A stretch of DNA of 6,487 bases, taken from Paracoccaceae bacterium. GTDB lineage: Bacteria; Pseudomonadota; Alphaproteobacteria; Rhodobacterales; Rhodobacteraceae. Every line of letters starts with the position of its first letter. Position 1 is the first letter of the stretch. The notes beneath the pieces were generated by a model. That model saw only the letters and a program-made list of their open reading frames with translations, was not told the DNA's origin and made no database searches. Below, piece after piece: positions 5,296-6,487 of this stretch. The DNA is taken from assembly GCA_002401945.1 (NCBI GenBank), contig NVUP01000009.1, forward strand, positions 64,746 to 71,232. The letters are read 5' to 3'. The position numbers were made by a program, and so were the translations under genes.

Positions 5296-6487
5296 CGGAA
5301 CCTGTGTGAACGGCGGACAGTTGGCGTATGAGGTTTTTAAATTGACACCGAGCACAAAATCAAACCGGTTAATCCAAATTCTGGCCTCCATTTTCTTAGT
5401 GGTGACTATGGCCGCTTCGGCGCAGGCACAAACACACCGGATCAATATCGATGACGGGACCATCAGCCGAATAGCGATGGCTGCTGGATTTACCCAGACG
5501 GTGGAAACCGACCGGCCGTTTGCGGATATTGTGATTGGCGATATCAACGTTGTTGACGTGTTTCCGTTGACGGACTCCTCTTTATATATTCAGGCCAAAA
5601 ACCACGGCACCACCAGTATTGCCCTGTACTCGGCTGACAAACGGCTGCTGGAAGTGATTGAGGTCAAGGTCAAACTAGACTTCTCGGACTTGAGCGATGC
5701 TTTGCAGGCGGCGGTTCCAAGCGCCCGGGTCAGTGTTACCAATGTGAACAACCGGATCCGATTGTCCGGCAAGGTGAAGAACAATACAGATCTGGGCCGT
5801 GTGTTGGACATTGCGGCGCAATATTCCCCTGATCCAGTGATCAATGCAATCCGGGTGGCAGGGGCCCAGCAGGTTGAGCTGGATGTGCGCATCATCGAGG
5901 TCGAGCGCAACTCTGGCCGCGAGTTGGGGGTCAACCTGACCGGATCAAATGCCAGCGGAACCAACGGTTTTGTTTCTGGTGCGACCCCGCGAGCTGCGCC
6001 CTTTGGCGTCGCAGTGGGGGAGTTGCTGGAGATTTCCGGGTTTCAGATAGATTTTGTCATCAACGCGTTAGAGGCCAAAGGTCTGGCCCGGCGTTTAGCC
6101 AATCCAAAGCTGGTGGCCACCAGCGGTCGTGAAGCAAATTTTGTAGTGGGTGGTGAAGTTCCAATTTCGGTCTCAACCGAAAGTTCCAACGGTACAGTGA
6201 CAACCAGCACCGAATATCGCGAATTTGGGGTGCGGTTGAATTTCCTGCCCGAGGTGTTGGACAATGAGATGATCCGCCTGCGGATCAGTCCTGAGGTCAG
6301 CGACATTGATCCCTCCATTGATGTAAACGGGCAACCGGGTTTTATTTCGCGCAAGGCTGAAACAACGGTGACCCTGCGCAGTGGGCAAAGCTTTGCCATT
6401 GCCGGGCTGCTGCAGGCCAACAATGCCCGTAACGTCGACCAGGTGCCCTGGCTGGGGCAGGTGCCGATACTAGGCACTCTGTTCAGA
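5288..6487 (+). CDS. cpaC: Outer-membrane secretin CpaC/RcpA of the Tad system, 3' end outside window
   Basis: The frame is open from ATG 5288 to the window edge (400 codons, no stop). From that start, residues about 27-47 are a signal peptide ending ASAQA, cleaved before Gln48. Residues about 58-128 match the N-terminal pilus domain found before T2SS/T3SS-like secretins (TISRIAMAAGFTQTVETDRP... then YIQAKNHGTTSIALYSADK). A BON-like domain follows at about 131-190 (VSVTNVNNRIRLSGKV). Then comes the secretin core: VELDVRIIEVERNSGRELGVNL, INALEAKGLARRLANPKLVA, a GGEVPI segment and the closing VPWLGQVPILGTLFR at the edge. Probably only a short C-terminal tail is missing. The protein forms the multimeric outer-membrane gate for the Flp pilus. 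ATG 5288 overlaps the cpaB stop by 8 bases, but an alternative start at TTG 5342 is at least as likely, so the true N-terminus is uncertain. Confidence 0.93.
   Translation, partial: MASGTCVNGGQLAYEVFKLTPSTKSNRLIQILASIFLVVTMAASAQAQTHRINIDDGTISRIAMAAGFTQTVETDRPFADIVIGDINVVDVFPLTDSSLYIQAKNHGTTSIALYSADKRLLEVIEVKVKLDFSDLSDALQAAVPSARVSVTNVNNRIRLSGKVKNNTDLGRVLDIAAQYSPDPVINAIRVAGAQQVELDVRIIEVERNSGRELGVNLTGSNASGTNGFVSGATPRAAPFGVAVGELLEISGFQIDFVINALEAKGLARRLANPKLVATSGREANFVVGGEVPISVSTESSNGTVTTSTEYREFGVRLNFLPEVLDNEMIRLRISPEVSDIDPSIDVNGQPGFISRKAETTVTLRSGQSFAIAGLLQANNARNVDQVPWLGQVPILGTLFR
5330..5344 (+). promoter_or_regulatory. Possible ribosome-binding site for an alternative TTG start of cpaC
   Basis: GAGG at 5330-5333 stands 8 bases before TTG 5342-5344, in frame with the secretin. 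Starting there gives (M)TPSTKSN followed by the hydrophobic core, a 29-residue signal peptide of ordinary length. The ATG at 5288 would instead put 18 more mostly polar residues in front, including a cysteine, and has no clear Shine-Dalgarno sequence of its own. Confidence 0.45.

Noticed and set aside
1..6487. CRISPR array, tRNA, rRNA, insertion sequence, or defence system
   Set aside because: No regularly spaced repeats, no tRNA-like cloverleaf, no transposase motifs or flanking terminal repeats were seen; the coding content is explained by Tad genes and one replication-like gene.

Overview
The window holds most of one side of a Tad (tight adherence, Flp pilus) assembly locus, read entirely on the + strand. 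The families point to an alphaproteobacterium, most likely of the Rhodobacterales/roseobacter type: a short Flp prepilin with a G^xxxxEY processing site, a small CpaA/TadV peptidase, a TadG with the paired-cysteine CxxxxxxxC motif, CpaB with an SAF domain, and CpaC. Base composition looks moderately GC-rich by eye. The taxon assignment is inference from protein style, not from a search.

Layout. Positions 1-441 are the C-terminal part of a gene whose GYL.AAL.DDY segment and charged tail resemble a plasmid replication initiator (Rep_3/RepA-like). A 165-bp gap follows, with two perfect inverted repeats. Next is a first Tad block: a TPR lipoprotein (tadD-like, 607-1110), the prepilin peptidase (tadV/cpaA, 1119-1619) and, after a gap with a strong hairpin, tadG (1708-3345). 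A 408-bp non-coding leader (3346-3753), with palindromes and mutually exclusive hairpins, precedes the Flp pilin gene (3754-3981). A 12-bp-stem hairpin lies just after the pilin. The second block is cpaB/rcpC (4210-5295) and, overlapping its stop codon, cpaC/rcpA, the outer-membrane secretin, which runs off the right edge at 6487.

How the genes work together. TadV cleaves the Flp prepilin at the inner membrane. The mature pilin is assembled and passes the outer membrane through the CpaC/RcpA secretin, which CpaB/RcpC is thought to help organise in the periplasm. TadD is a lipoprotein with TPR repeats, probably assisting the outer-membrane part, and TadG is a membrane-anchored, largely periplasmic protein of the machine. 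The motor ATPase (tadA/cpaF), the localisation ATPase (tadZ/cpaE) and the platform proteins (tadB, tadC) are not in this window; by family precedent they should lie to the right.

Nothing here demands a wholly new biological system. The most notable points are the apparent plasmid replicon next to a Tad locus, the long structured leader of the pilin gene, the post-pilin hairpin, the VIVER repeat tail of CpaB, the ambiguous cpaC start, and an Asp at +2 of the TadD lipoprotein.
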